DNA of 64,000 nt from Isoetes taiwanensis (taxonomy: Eukaryota > Streptophyta > Lycopodiopsida > Isoetales > Isoetaceae), in the NCBI GenBank assembly GCA_021234155.1, contig JAJEKV010000010.1, positions 15,176,189-15,240,188 on the forward strand. Reading direction: 5' to 3'. The first letter of the stretch is position 1; every line of letters starts with the position of its first letter. Under the pieces are notes generated by a model, which saw only the letters and a program-made list of their open reading frames with translations, made no database searches and had not been told where the DNA came from. Position numbers and translations under genes: made by a program. Shown here piece by piece: positions 23,121 through 35,146 of this stretch.

Positions 23121-26059
23121 AACAGCGAGTGCGAAGAAATGGAGGAAGTGCTTACGAGGAAGCGAGGAAAACCCGGCCGATGCGAAAATGATCCTCGAGA
23201 ATGAGGGCCGAGCCATTATGATAGTGGGCAATGAGGTCATGCGGCGTTTGAGCGGCGTCGAGGTGGTGAGCCCAAAATTTGGATTGGCGGGGAGAAGTGA
23301 GGCGGACCATGTCCTCGAGGCGTATGAGCATCGGAAGGAACAAGCGGCATTCCATGGAAAGGCGGTCGAAGGCGAGCAGCGAAGCGGCATTGGTTGCAAT
23401 GTGTAATAAAATGGAGACTGCCGGTTAAAGAGGCTGACAAGGATGCATTTGAGAGCGCTTACCGAGCAGCAGCGGTGAGCAGTGCGGTGAGGTGGCGGCG
23501 ATACGCAGAAGGTGTCTAGGCCATGAATAGCATCCAGCGGTGCGTTGCCAACCACGCTCATTTGCAATGTAGACCCAATTTTTGTTAATTGTCCAAAGTG
23601 GCATTTGCTCTCCCACTTTCGTCGGACAGCGGGGATCCCGCAGGAGAATCCGTCGAGGATCTGAAGTCGACGGTATGGCCATGTCGAGGACCTTCGTCCA
23701 AAGGAAGGCATGTCCCGAAGTGAAACGCGTGGAGGGCACTGAGAGCATCTGAAGGCCGGGCGGTAGGCATTGAACAGCGAGCACTCGAGGTGCTTGGCGA
23801 GTCGGGGATCGAGCACTTACTGCTGATCCCTTTCGAGGCGAGGGGTAGAAATTAAGCGAGAAGGGCTATCATCATTAAAGGCTGTCTTTGCTTTCTAGAA
23901 GACGTAATTGATTATAGCAAGCCAGTCTTTGCTATAAACTGGAGCCGAAAGATCTTGGGATGCCCAAAGGTTCTTCGAACTTGCTCCAAGCGTTTCAGCG
24001 CGAGAGAGGTAAATGATGAGCAAGCTGGGGGCATATACTCTTGATGAAGGCGTGGGTGAATTACGACGGATAAGGGTTGTTGTCCAAAGCAACCATTGAA
24101 CTGTGAGTCAAGTGAAGGATTGAGGTTGCCCATCAAGAAGCGGTTACGTATCAACCCGGATAAAGTCATAGAAAATATCGCCATGGGGTACGAACAACTT
24201 CGAATGTGATGAAATCACGGGTCCTCACGGTGAATGAGGTCGAAGACTAAAAGAGCACAAAGTATACCTTTGTCTTGTAGTCGGGTGGTCGAGAAAATCT
24301 GTCTTGTGGTGGACATCTAGTGGGCCATCCAGCGCGCCACCATTGAAGAAAAGAGATGCGTCGGACACCACACATAATCAAGGTAGCTTGAAGGAATAGC
24401 AAAGTCAAGCGGCATGTTTTGGGCAAAGGGTAATATATCGCTGCTTGTTTTGGATTGAGCGCATCGGCCAGTTGGGCGACTGGCTGTTTATTGCTCGAAA
24501 GTCCGCGGATCCGATTGTCTTTCTTGAGGCGTGGTGATCGAACCGTTCGAGGAATGTCGCGGCTGGGAGGAGAATTGCCAATGGGGATGGAAGCGTAAGC
24601 GTGGCAATCTCGGCTTATGTCAACGACAAGTTTACGATTTTTGAGCCTCCTTAAAAGGCGGTCATGAAGAAGTAAAGGTATTCGGCGTGGAAGCAGGAGA
24701 GCCTCAGGAGAGTGATTAGAGTGTCTCGGTAAGATCATGAACTGCGCCAGTATAAGTCGAGAGAGCTCACCGCAAGGTGTTTAAGGTTTTTGCAAGATAA
24801 AGTCATGGCAATACGACCAAGAGGCTATCCTTGGTGCGACGCTTCCAGCAATTCACGAAGAGGATTACCGTGGCGAGCTTGCTTGTCGATGTAAACAAGT
24901 GGTCTGATCTTGGGCGGCAGAAGGGCCGTCGAGACTGGGAGAAGAGCTTCATGCTTTATCTTGAAGTTGGGCCTCAGAGTTTGAATTTAGGCGTGGCGGC
25001 TGAAGATCTCGATGGCGCGCTCACGAGGCCTGCGAGGGGCAGCACGAACACCACGCATGAGAACATCCTAGGTTTCTTGGAGCGAAGGCGGCAGACATCT
25101 GATGATATTTATCGGAAGCTAGCGAGGATGTGGAAGTGGAGAACTACGGTATGGCCTCGTTTAGGATGTTTGAAACATGGCAGAAGGAAGAGCGTGAAAG
25201 CGGAGGAGGAAGAGAAGCATTGACATCGCGTGAGTCTAGTTTGAACATGAGCGGGAGTGGAAGCGTGAAGTCGCGGCCTTTATTGAGATGGAGCCGGTGT
25301 GGCCAGAAGGCTGGCAGGTGGTGCGCGCAAGAAGTTGAAGGAGGCCGATTAAAAGACGGGGAAGATAATGGCGGATAAGAGCGTAGATGGCCACCCAGCG
25401 AGATTTCATATGAAGGCGGAAGAGAGGCGGATCTTGATGGTCGACTTCTGAAGGCGGTAAAATAACATCACGGGGCGATCAATATATGGAAGTTAGAGCG
25501 GATGCGGTGATCCGCAGTTAAAAGGCTTATTATTAGATTGACGTTCTTGATAGAATGCAGCAACTTCATACCAGAGAAACTTCACAAAGGGATCATGTGA
25601 CAGCAATATTTGTAAAGGCGTCTTGGTGGCGATAAGAGAATGCGGTAGTGACCTCCATGTCTGTAAAGCGGCCCAAAGAGGCGAAGGTTTTCGCGGTCTG
25701 GAATACTGTGAAATCAAAGTACGTAATGAGCAACATGGTGGTGCCATGTCGACCAAGTAGCATAATATGGGGTTGTTGACAATATGTCGCGACAATTTTG
25801 CTTCAATTGCTCGGGATTGGGGGCGGAGCTCACGATGAAGAGTCGTAGAAGCTTATGCCTTTCAGCGACTTCCCTCTGGGACCAAGAAGGCCTACATGAA
25901 AGGTGGGGCGTTGAAGAACCACGGACTCAAATAGAGCCGCATCCCGCGGAGTAGAAGCTTGGAAAGTCCGGAAACTTGGAGTGCGACCATGGCGAAGAAG
26001 CGTCCGGGCGAGAAGAGGAAACAAAACGAAAGAAGCCGATAGGCGAAAAGGGTGTGATA
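23121..26059. other. GC-rich region, unassigned
   Basis: Almost 3 kb of GC- and CGAGG-rich sequence. The longest open frame in the window after the LINE endonuclease lies here (248 codons, minus, 23,070-23,816), but it overlaps the LTR-like block and competes with a 108-codon plus frame. Other frames of 130 codons (24,831-25,223, plus) and 163 codons (24,247-24,738, minus) show no known motif. High GC makes long chance frames more likely. It may be internal or 3' untranslated sequence of a retroelement. Confidence 0.35.
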
Positions 26060-26760
26060 CGGCGCCAAGTGGGCGGGGTTGTTTTACGTCTGGCGTCTGT
26101 AGCGAAACAAATTTAGGCGATATAGTACCTTATATGTTATCTGATCATTAAGGTCACGTTACACAATAAGGAGTCAAAAATATTTTTGGGGTTTTATCTT
26201 AGCCTAATGCTATTTTCGTGTTCCCCAAGCCCTAATACACGCCGTCGTCAAGCGGCTTAGCGATGTAGTGTTGAGAATCGATTTCACCAAATGGGCCGGT
26301 GAAGAAACTTCCTCTTGTAATATTTTGATGGTTTTGAAAGTATAGATAGATCGATTTTGATGATGTTTTGCTTTTTGAGCAGGGTTTTGGAAGGATCATA
26401 TGATTCTAGAACTTTTTCATTCCCATTCATCCTCGATGCGTCGTCGGCCATTGGATTTGTTTGCTTGGTCTACATCTCTTGAAGGCTGCGAAAGTATAGA
26501 CGATTTATGAGGCACGGACCTTGTTTTGCCGTGCGGCTAATATATAAGCGTATGGCCAGGAGCGAGCAGGGTTGCTAGGATTCTTGAAAATCTGCCAGTG
26601 TTCTCAATTGCTTTCTCTTTCAAATCATTTCCTTTGTTAAAATATTTTCATCTTAAATCTTGTTTCATTGCTTGCTTGACATCTAAACACACCTCTTCTT
26701 GTCGTTTTCTTCCCTCTTTATAGTCTTTTTAGGATTCATTCAAATTACGGTAAATCTTGC
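26060..26760 (+). promoter_or_regulatory. Possible LTR or promoter segment with TATA box
   Basis: GCGGCTAATATATAAGCG (about 26,535-26,552) is a good TATA context followed by a pyrimidine-rich leader (26,590-26,760, e.g. CTTTCTCTTTCAAATC and CTTCTTGTCGTTTTCTTCCC). This arrangement is typical of LTR U3-R-U5 segments of plant retrotransposons or of a gene promoter with 5' UTR. No second copy is in the window and no downstream gene is recognised. Confidence 0.3.
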
Positions 26761-28080
26761 TTCTTTTGCATTAAGCATGTTTTAACCTCTTTATGACCTG
26801 TTCCTTCGGAGTTCACACGTTTAGCCTATGCAATGAATATCTCATGTTAAAGAAATCTTGTTGTATTACGCATTACGCATTCAACATATTGACTTTTGCT
26901 TTGATGACTTTACATGATATGCTCTTGGGGTTCTCATCTTGTTCTTATTCCGGTTGTTTGAATTTGTTCCAGCGGCTTTGCAGCGAGTTGTTTAAGTGCG
27001 ACCGCGGATATGGTAGAACATTTGAAATTGCGGAAGATCTGACAGAGCATATGATGTTCTTTATATCGGACTAAAAGGTATAAAATGAATTTTCCAGCCG
27101 GATGATCCTATATGGCTGCGATTTTAAGTGCTTCATAGCCTATTACACGGTTGTTGGCTGTTGCAAGTTCAACTGCTTAGCGAGGTAAGGTATTGCTATC
27201 TTGCGACCTTGTTTCAACAATATGTACTTGTTTAATGCATAGAGATCTTGACATTGCTCTTTGGCCAAGGTTTATGTATCATACACTCTCAAATGCTCAA
27301 AGGGCAAAACATTGAAATTTTGGAAGCCTCAAATGCTCAGTTAATTTATTAGTTAAAATGCATATTATTGGTCAACAACGGGACAACTTGTTTTATTTAT
27401 GAATTTCAAGAGATTATATTTTTTTTGGTTAATTTTTTAATTGTTTATTTGGGTTCGGGATGTTCATGGCTGCTACAAGGTTGATCATTTTTATCATATC
27501 ATGAGGTAAACCTTCTGTTTTACTTGTTTTTTTTATAGTTTCCCATCGAAATAGTGAATGTCTCAATATTAAGCATATTAAATGCTTTGGATTATTCTTC
27601 ATGATTATGAATTATATTTGGGGGTTTTGAGTTAGTTCTACATTAGATGAATATAGATTATGGAATAAGTATTACTATCTAGGTAGTCTCGACTTGTCAT
27701 TTGTCGCGTACCTCCACGCCGTAATAGAAGCAATTCTCTATGTTTATGATCCGTCTGTGACGAAAGGAATTATTTGTGGTTTAGAATGTCATTGTTGGTC
27801 CATATATCATTGCCGGCATGGCGTAATTTGGGCATGACTGTTTTAGATTGGTCAAGGCCACCTTCACCTCTTTAGCGAGACTGGGGTAAAAGTTCTACTT
27901 TAAACTCAAGATAAAAATTGTATAATGATCAATTTTACACAACTTTTAAGTCAGATTTCATGCTATGTTTATTTACCATTTAACCGCCTATATAGCAATC
28001 AAAACAACCGGAGATTAAATAATTAATTTATATTGGATCAAAAATAAGCATATAAAATGTATTAAAGAGCCATATGGTAG
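26761..28080. other. AT-rich unassigned region
   Basis: A 93-codon plus frame at 26,793-27,074 has no recognisable domain. The rest is AT-rich with no repeat, RNA gene or coding signal that I can support. Confidence 0.35.
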
Positions 28081-28232
28081 TACGTCTGCAACGCATACCA
28101 CGCATCGCACTTCAACTAAAACAACATGGTAATTGGCGTACGTAAAGTACGAAAAACTAAGGTCCCAAAACGTGACAAGATGCTAGAAGACGTGACGGTA
28201 CGCGGAACCGTATATTACGTGACGTGATCACA
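28081..28232 (+). promoter_or_regulatory. Cluster of ACGTGAC / GTACG motifs
   Basis: ACGTGAC occurs at 28,170-28,176, 28,190-28,196 and 28,217-28,223, the last overlapping ACGTGA at 28,222. GTACG or CGTAC words occur around 28,137-28,151 and 28,198. ACGT-core boxes are known binding sites of plant bZIP factors. The cluster could belong to a retroelement LTR promoter, since the minus-strand gypsy relic ends a little to the right. Function is inferred only. Confidence 0.35.
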
Positions 28233-28935
28233 ATCGGTGTAGGCTATGGGGTGATGAAGGCGAATTCAACCACTATAGATGATGCCAAAGCGGCGCATAA
28301 CTGAGTGTGCAAATGGAAGGGCAAAATTTTGCTAAGTCCCCAAATCGAAGCAGAACGGTGGCGACGAGGACGTAAAGAGAATGATCCGACGTGATGTACC
28401 GCAAAAGGACACCTATTAACGGTCGATTTGAAAGCGTAAAAAGAAGGAATGTCATTTAATGCGCAACTCAAGTGATATCATTAAAAACAACCGCGGTCGT
28501 AAAGGTACCATGGCTAGATATGCGCGGGAAAGAAGATGCCCGGATAGAAAGAGCCGCATTGCAAACTTACACGTTATAGCAAGGGTGTCGATCGTCCACG
28601 CCGATCGTGGGGGTCCCTGGGCCACAGTATAAGACGAAAAGCGGGAGCGGTAAGGCACTCAATGGCGCCGCGATGTCTACCGGTTTGTATGACAATGCAC
28701 CATGCCCTCCAACCGGGTTCGGGAGTGATCACCTCGTGAAATGGATCGCTGGGGACCTATGGCGACAGTCACAACCGTGGCATCGCCATGGATGTGGATG
28801 TGGTGTGCCGGACATGGAGCATCCTCGGCCCACATACCAACGCGGGATGGAAGTACCGCGACTGCTACTGATCTCGAATAACGCTGCACTATATCTCGGG
28901 CGCGATACCGCCTTCCAACCCGAGTAGAGGGTTTT
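28233..28935. other. GC-rich segment beyond the gypsy 3' end
   Basis: Opposed open frames of 60-106 codons (28,244-28,927) overlap on both strands, with no motif. Position suggests 3' untranslated region or worn LTR of the minus-strand gypsy element. No matching LTR copy was found to prove it. Confidence 0.3.
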
Positions 28936-29224
28936 CTTCCTTAGACGTGAGTGATAGGGCTCGAGCCTGCTTTTTGCAAATAGGCACCTCTATAGCGAAG
29001 TAGAGGGCTCGCCCTCATTTTGCAAAATTTCACCTTCTAATATAAATATGCTACTGCTAGTCACTTGTTGTTGTGTCTCGAGTCCTGAATCGGAATTGTT
29101 CGAGGAGTGTCACTATCTCGTGTATGGAATTGTTTGAGGCGAAGCCATTAACTAGTGTAGGTAATGGAGTTATCTAATTCAGCTACCGTGAAAACGCTGG
29201 TTGCACCACTTGAAATAATTTGAT

Positions 29225-29520
29225 ATGGCCAAGCCATCGAATTTTAACTTGCTCGAAATTTTGTAACGTGAATCATAAAGAAGAACCAAATCGCCTTCTT
29301 GAATGTTTTTGTTCCTAAGTCTTTGTCATGCAAAGATTGCGAATCGTTGTCCATGAAGGACTCGAATATAAGCATCACAACACCCTCATCCAACTGCTCT
29401 AATTGATAAACCTGGCCTCGGAGAGCAAAGCAGAGGATTGTGTGTGTTGTAGCTAGTTGAAACGGAGAGTTGAAGAATAAACTCAAAAAGGCATTGTGAG
29501 CTTCCCGACTACAAACCAAT
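29225..29520 (-). pseudogene. Gypsy integrase C-terminal domain remnant
   Basis: The minus frame contains LHDKDLGTKTFKK followed by FMIHVTKFRAS. After a frame correction this resembles the gypsy integrase C-terminal pattern K-x-F-x-x-G-D-L-V-L-L-Y-D-S-R-x-K. This region lies after the catalytic core and helps bind DNA and target chromatin. The open frame (91 codons) ends soon after, and the polyprotein end is unclear. Confidence 0.65.
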
Positions 29521-29536
29521 TTGAAGGAGTGTGGAC

Positions 29537-30011
29537 TCAGAAAGTAATTTTGAAACTAGTGTTGTAGGCCCAAAGAATGTAAGAGGGCAACGCCAACTGC
29601 GGCGAGAAGCGCCACAAATTTTCTTTAAAATGTAAGAATGAGAGTTTTGTTGGTACTTTCACCAAAACCATTTCTTGTGGGTAATAAGGTACTCTTCCGA
29701 TGTTGGATGCGTATAACTGGCCGCCTCCCTGATGGTGTGGTTGACAGCCCACGCCCACGATCACTAACAAGTTCCGTGGGGCAACCAAAGCGCGATGATG
29801 TGCGCGGTAGAGAACCTTTTGGCCGCGGCCGGCAGCTGTGTTGTCTCGAAGGCACAAGCCCAACCCATTTGCAGCATAGTCCGCGGATGACTGTATTATA
29901 GCGCACGGGTGTGTGCCGCCACTTGCGGTCCATGTGGGTCCTACAAAATCCATACCATTTTAGTTTAAGGATGCGGGCGGACGACCGCCGCTGGCGCGGG
30001 AAGAGCATCAC
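29537..30011 (-). pseudogene. Gypsy integrase core remnant
   Basis: Two overlapping minus frames of 128 and 138 codons share one original protein. Recognisable blocks are MDFVGP (family M-D-F-x-G-P around the first catalytic Asp) and FGCPTELVSDRG at about 29,753-29,790 (family F-G-x-P-x-x-x-x-S-D-x-G with the second catalytic Asp). The catalytic Glu region follows, but indels prevent a clear call. Confidence 0.82.
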
Positions 30012-30230
30012 GTCATGGGTTTTCTCCCATTATCACGATGTATCGCCAAGAACGGCGAGCATAAGCCGCGGAGCATCTTTGAAGAGCGCGGGCCGTAAGT
30101 ATCCCGCCAAAAATTTTCCGTGGCTGCGGGCGCTACCACTAAATGACCACCACCGCCCGGCCATGGGCTTGCCAACAATATCGTGCACCCGCGAGGGAGG
30201 ACACAACGATGAAGGACCATGCGTCTTTGC
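30012..30230 (-). pseudogene. Gypsy integrase zinc-binding region remnant
   Basis: The minus strand reads HDIVGKPMA-like sequence, then ENFWRDTYGP and LCSPFLAIHRDNGRKPMT. The last part corresponds to the F-W-P-x-M, then C-x-x-C-Q-x-x-K-P segment of the H2C2 zinc domain, with the cysteines distorted by frame changes. A 70-codon minus frame covers it. Confidence 0.55.
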
Positions 30231-30263
30231 CGCTAGTAAAGATGGCTCGCGACCATGGTGTAG

Positions 30264-30890
30264 TCAATGACTTCTAAGAAACCGGCCGACGACGGAACGT
30301 AAGCTTGTCGAGAGAGCCGGGATCTTCAGAGGAAGAGCACCAAAGGAGCGATATTGCCGAAAAGTTATGGGAACCAATGGGCGTGGCCATGACCGTGAAT
30401 AATTGAGCCGCCCTGAAAGGCATCGAAACACCAAAGGAGGGATCATCCGCGGTGTATGCGCGGAAAGATAATCAGGCACCACATGAGACTTGCTCCCGCC
30501 TTTATGAACGAAGTTCAAGGGAGCAAATTCTGCAAAGTAAGAACCCAACGAGCAATGCGCCCCTGCGGGGCGGGCTTTGTTGATCAAATAAAGAAGAGCT
30601 TGATGATCGACAAAGAACTTGATCCGACTACCCAACAAATAATGATTTTAAGCGCTGATTACGTAAAAACTGAAACCCAAGGCTCTACGCTCCGTGGGTA
30701 GAATAAGTTGCACCCGCAGGATTGAGCTTCACTGCATAAAGATGGTCATCCGTGGTGTCGCGTATAAGCTTGAGAAAGGATGCCAAAGACCAATAGCAAA
30801 TGCGGAGACATCGACATGAACGTGGAAGGGCTTTGGCCCCATTGAGGAGGAACAAGAACCGGGCCTCGAAAGTAAGTAACAACTTCAATT
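30264..30890 (-). pseudogene. Gypsy RNase H remnant
   Basis: A 124-codon minus frame starts GSRIKFFVDHQALLYLINKA, matching the family pattern in which F-x-V-x-T-D-H-x-A-L precedes the RNase H C-terminal Asp. It continues LNFVHKGGSKSHVVPDYLS, the D-x-L-S end box. The upstream frame (30,685-30,888) carries FRGPVLVPPQWGQ-type linker in a neighbouring frame. RNase H would degrade genomic RNA during reverse transcription. Confidence 0.85.
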
Positions 30891-30930
30891 TCGAAAAGTA
30901 GCCCGGCTGAGGATTCCAAGCCCAAGTGAT

Positions 30931-31540
30931 TCATCCCCGTGAGTTTATGAATGGGGTCACCATATAGCCGCAAGTCCAGAATGAAGGTGGAGTAGTAATT
31001 GACTCACCTGTGAAGGAGCCGTGGTTCTTGATATTAGACGGGCTGAGCTGTGACACAACCAATTTCGTGGATCCTTGCAGGATGCCTTCTTTACTCACCA
31101 CATGACCCAACAAAAACGCCGAGGTGACGCAGAAAGTACACTTCGTATGAGACTAATGCTGTGATTCATCACATTTTTGAAAGACAAATTCCAATTTGTC
31201 CAAGTGATCATCCATAGAGCTAAAGCGTAAAAATCATCTTGAAAGATTTGGTAAAAGGTTTATCTCACAGTCTTGAAAAGATCAAAGCATGATACGCTGA
31301 AAAGTTGAAGGAGAGTTTGATAAACTAAAAGGGGACCAATTTGTAGGCAAAAGTACCACGGGTGGTAAAAGTAGTTTTAAGTTGATCCTCCTCGCTTGAT
31401 AGAAATTTGATTGTAAATTCGTGAGAATCCATCCATGAAGGAGTACATCTCATGACCAAAGAACTTTTCAAGAATCGGTCCGTGAAGGGAAGTGAAATGA
31501 TCGCCATTCGTAGCTTGATTGAGTTTATGTAGTTCACACA
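30931..31540 (-). pseudogene. Gypsy reverse transcriptase remnant
   Basis: Blocks in order along the minus strand: ISLPFTDRFL, SWMDSHEFTIKF (worn F-x-D-x-x-S-G-Y-x-Q-I), EDQLKTTFTTRGTFAYKLVP (family E-D-x-x-K-T-x-F-x-T-x-x-G-x-x-x-Y), FSSMDDHLDKLEFVFQKCDE, then LGHVVSKEGIL. These are the fingers, palm and thumb of a gypsy RT. The YxDD box itself falls in a frame-disrupted part near 31.2 kb. Confidence 0.88.
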
Positions 31541-32470
31541 AACGCGATCTTACCGTTGTGTTTTAAAGCAATGACGATGGGGTCACCCACTGTAATGTTT
31601 GACTTCACAATGAGGCCAGCAGCCCAAGAGTTTGTCAATTTCGCCTTGACGGCCACGGTAATTTGGGTTGAGTTTGGTGACTGCTGCTACAGCAGATTGG
31701 GCGGCATCCGGGTTTGGTAGGAATGGTGAGTTCCCCAAGTCTTTTGATGCCTCTAAGATCTTTGTAGCTCCAAGCAAAATGTTTGAATTTCGAACAACGC
31801 CATGTGCTTCTTTATAGAAGACTAAGATGAGCAACAGCTGACGTGGGTTGATTTGTCCTAAGGTCCACAATTTTGGCGCTGGAGTTTGAATGTGAGGAAC
31901 AATGTGAGGTCGAAAGACAGCGTGGTGAAGAAGAGAGGTTGCCGAGCGTCATCAAGCAAAAGGTTGCTTCATGACAAAGATGAACATCAACCGCTCCTGT
32001 AAGAAGAAGGGGGTTCCGGTAGTGATCAAGACGCTGAATACGATTGCGTAGCCGTAGGGGTCCGTAAGAGCGGCCACAAATGGTTCGATCTAGCGCTATT
32101 TCACCCAGGACTGCGATACCTGTGGTAAGATGAGAGGAGACCCAATGAGGTGCTGGAACACTTATAAATATTTTGGGCGCCTTCCTCGAATCAAGGTCGG
32201 ATGGAAGGTTCTCGTGATGTTCAATGTAAATTAATTGTCCAGTGTCCATGGTGGCATTGAGATGGCCATCGGTGATAATAAGTTGGTCTGCGGCCCAAGA
32301 ATGAATACTTTCGCTTGAACTCGGTAAAAAGGTCGTCAACAAGCATTTCATATAATCACTGTGATCCTCTCCCTCGCTTCCAAACACCAAATTCCAAGGG
32401 GAATGTGGATCACCATGCTGGAGGTGTAGAAGAGGAGTTATGCTTTGAGGGCGCCGTGATATGGCCATAG
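31541..32470 (-). pseudogene. Gypsy polyprotein linker between protease and RT
   Basis: A 218-codon minus frame (31,812-32,468), one of the longest here, lies where the protease-RT linker should be. It includes WNLVFGSEGEDHSDYMKCLL and IDRTICGRSYGPLRLRNR. I do not recognise a catalytic motif in it. Its position between the DGGSAV box and the RT fingers is the evidence that it belongs to the same polyprotein. Confidence 0.55.
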
Positions 32471-32660
32471 GCTTGCCAACTTGATGTCATAAGGGAGCAC
32501 CATAGAGTTGTTTGATCCCCAATTGCTTCCCGTGGAGTTTATCAAGACGATTGACCGCACTACCACCATCGATTTGAACATGATTGACTTGAAAGATTGC
32601 CCACTGTGGCATGCACCGCGGGTGTTGAAGTTGCTACAGCTCCAACCAGAATGGTGGGAA
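32471..32660 (-). pseudogene. Gypsy aspartic protease remnant
   Basis: On the minus strand, around 32,530-32,590, translation gives VNHVQIDGGSAVNRLDKLHG. The D-G-G-S motif with a hydrophobic approach is the active-site box of the gypsy-type protease in its D-G-G variant. The protease cleaves the Gag-Pol polyprotein. Only this half of the domain is clear. Confidence 0.65.
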
Positions 32661-33374
32661 GAGGTAGCTGGATCTTGAGAGTGGTGACAAAAGTTTCAAG
32701 ATGGTGCCGAGGCTCAAAGGAATCTTGATTTTTGCAAGTTCTTAGTTCCAAGGGAACATGTGAAAAGGGTCCGGCTGTCCAATGGAGCCGGAGATTGGAG
32801 GGTGTAAAGCAGCTGGAGACTTTGAGCACCCACTTCAGCAGCAATATTGGGATACGTGTAGGAGAGCGCCCACCTGCGGAGGTGGAGGGCTCACCGACGT
32901 CACTGAAAGGCAGGTGGCACGAACATTCACAAGGTTCCCCGCCCGCCAGCCTCGCATAAGTTTCAAAATGCTTTGTCTCACTTTGGGCATGACGTGAGGC
33001 ATGAGCTTGTCAAGATCGAGCAAAGTGTACTTTTTTCATCATCATGAGGAATGCGTCCACCGCAGCGCGTGCTGGCGTGTCATGAGGAATGATAGCCGCG
33101 GAAGCCCTAAAAGATAACGAGACCACAAATCAATTTGGATCGTTGTATAGAGGGTTGAGGGCCTGAGCAATCTCTCCCGAGCCTCCTGCTGATCCATGGA
33201 GGTGGAAGGGAGACGCAATGGCCGAGGGCGCCAAGTGGTTGAGGTGGCCGTGGAGGTTGGCGCAAACAGGCGAGGGCCTTTATTTCTGCTGGCTACCCAT
33301 AGCTGATACGCGGTGAGACGGGACAGAAGCTGCTGATTAGAGCTCGAAGTTGAATCGAATTGCGGCAGCTTGAG

Positions 33375-33419
33375 GACACTATGGGTGGTGTGTCCCCATG
33401 CATGACAATGATAACATTG
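33375..33419 (-). pseudogene. Gypsy Gag zinc knuckle, last cysteine lost
   Basis: The minus strand reads QCYHCHAWGHTTHSV. Spacing fits CX2CX4HX4C, with Cys, Cys and His in place and Val where the final Cys should be. The knuckle marks the nucleocapsid end of Gag, and the rest of Gag should lie at higher coordinates, where repeat Z copy B is found instead. Confidence 0.7.
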
Positions 33420-33569
33420 AGCTTTTGAAGGATCAAATGGGGGATTACGCCTTGAGCCCGCAAGCTTTAGAGGTTTGCCGTTGAGGATACCGCAATGTTG
33501 TTGAATGGGATATTATTTATATCGATAATGACCGCTGTTGAGGGTTCCCAGACAACACACACATGTTAC

Positions 33570-35146
33570 TGTTGGAGCTGGAAATTCAAGCTACAAACGA
33601 AAAGCAATACCTAGATAGATATGAGTACCATTGTAGGTGAGCGAAAGGTGCATATTGAGAACTTGGTACAGTAACTCGGGTCAAGACAAGACAACACGCT
33701 ACGTAGAGAAAATAGAATATATAACAACTAAAATGTTGTAGAAATAAGAGATTGATTAGTCCTAAAGAACATGCATCAAGCTTTTGGAGACCGGCTTTGG
33801 TAAGCTAAGATTTAAGCCACCGGGTGAAGCTTGGGCTTTTGGCCGAAGCATTCTCGAAGGGAAAGGATTTGGGAGATTTTTGAGGCGATATTGAAGTAGC
33901 GTTAGATTCAGGTTTCCACGTGATTGTTTGCCAAAATGCGCCTGCTTGCACACAAGAAATGGGTGTTCGCTTTCTGGGTACAATATGACTTCGCTGGTCG
34001 GGTTTTTTTTTTTATTATGATAATATTTCCTCGAGGATTCAAGCGAGTTGTATATTATGCTGAAGCTCTTACCCCAGAAACAACAGAATCTGAACATGGC
34101 TCCAAACATCTCGGCTTCTTGAATAGGCTTCCATCAAGAAGATTTTGAAGCAAGGGTACAAGGCCTCTATTTAGCCGCCAAATTGCACAACAATATGGAT
34201 TCAGAGATAAACGCTTTTGCACATGTTGGTAAAATGGCTATGAAAAAGTCAAAGATGGGAGCTCGCAAATGTTTGTAGCTCCGATCAAATATGAAGGGTT
34301 TTGAAGTTAAAGCAAAATATAATTTTGCAAGCAAATGTAGTATGCAAAAATATATGGGAATTTCTGCAAATTTTAATTTTGGTAATGACCTTCTGCGGTT
34401 TGGATTGATAGGCCTACTATACATTTAGAGGATTTATGTTACAGTGTGGCCTCAATGCAAACGAGAGGTATATAATCATATCCTCAAGTTCAACATGGTT
34501 TTCAAATGTTTGCGTAAATTATCTGATGAAATGGTTCATGGAGTAGTTCTTGGGTGAAGAACATGCTCAATATTTAAATTGAAAAGCTTCTTCATAGGCC
34601 GCAACGACGGCAATTCCTCAATTGGCGTCAAGGTAATACTTAATCAATTCTTCATTTCACCGCTTCTATCTCAGGCATACAATTCCATAGCAAGCTCGGC
34701 CTTATTCACTTCTACCAATAAACCCTTTTTTGCGCCCTCAGGTGTTTATTGACAAACAATTTATGATCCTTACATTGACATTTAGATGTTTTGTAGCAGC
34801 TTTGAGGATATATCTCTACATTAGGACCGACCATCCACTCTTTTATATATCAATAATTGAGCTACATAAACTAATACAAGGAATTAATATCTCTTTTTGC
34901 TCCGGTTTTTGTATGAGCTATCTCTGTCACCAAATTGTATGACATCCCTTTACTCTTATCGCCCACTTCAAGGTTCATTCCAATGTCCAAAGCATGTTGA
35001 ACCAAACTTCAAAGAAATATGGAATTATTGTAGCCTAAGTTGTTGAACCAAATTTCTAAGCAATTGTAGCTTAAGCAATGTCGTTGAGTTTTGTTGGATT
35101 GTTGTGAATCCTACAAATTTTCCGAAAGTAACCTATTTGTTTTAGT
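33570..35146 (-). repeat. 1.5-kb dispersed repeat Z, copy B
   Basis: Direct copy of 20,995-22,565. Left limit TTGGAGCTGGAAATTCAAG, right limit TTGTTGGATTGTTGTGAATC. Minus-strand frames of 115 and 85 codons inside it are not kept in copy A. It abuts the truncated Gag. It may be a solo LTR of another family (minus-strand ends TGTAGG and CCAACA) or internal sequence shared by two element copies. Confidence 0.75.

Larger units (their letters stand above)
28936..33480 (-). mobile_element. Ty3/gypsy gag-pol relic, minus strand
   Basis: Domains appear in gypsy order on the minus strand: zinc knuckle (33.4 kb), protease (32.6 kb), reverse transcriptase (31.5-30.95 kb), RNase H (30.9-30.3 kb), integrase zinc region, core and C-terminal domain (30.2-29.2 kb). 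RT before integrase is diagnostic of gypsy. The N-terminal Gag is missing; repeat Z copy B begins less than 200 bases upstream of the zinc knuckle. Frames change every 50-100 codons. Its LTRs cannot be assigned with confidence. Candidates are the L blocks at 22.7 and 36.1 kb, but the order of parts does not make a simple intact element. Confidence 0.85.

Noticed and set aside
23070-23816. 248-codon minus open frame
   Set aside because: GC-rich region, overlaps the LTR-like block and an opposing 108-codon frame, Cys/Ser/Pro/Arg-rich with no conserved motif. Likely chance.
20995-35146. Block Z copies as the two LTRs of one 14-kb gypsy element
   Set aside because: No PBS or polypurine tract at the inner edges, and the Gag N terminus is missing next to copy B. 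Kept only as one option.
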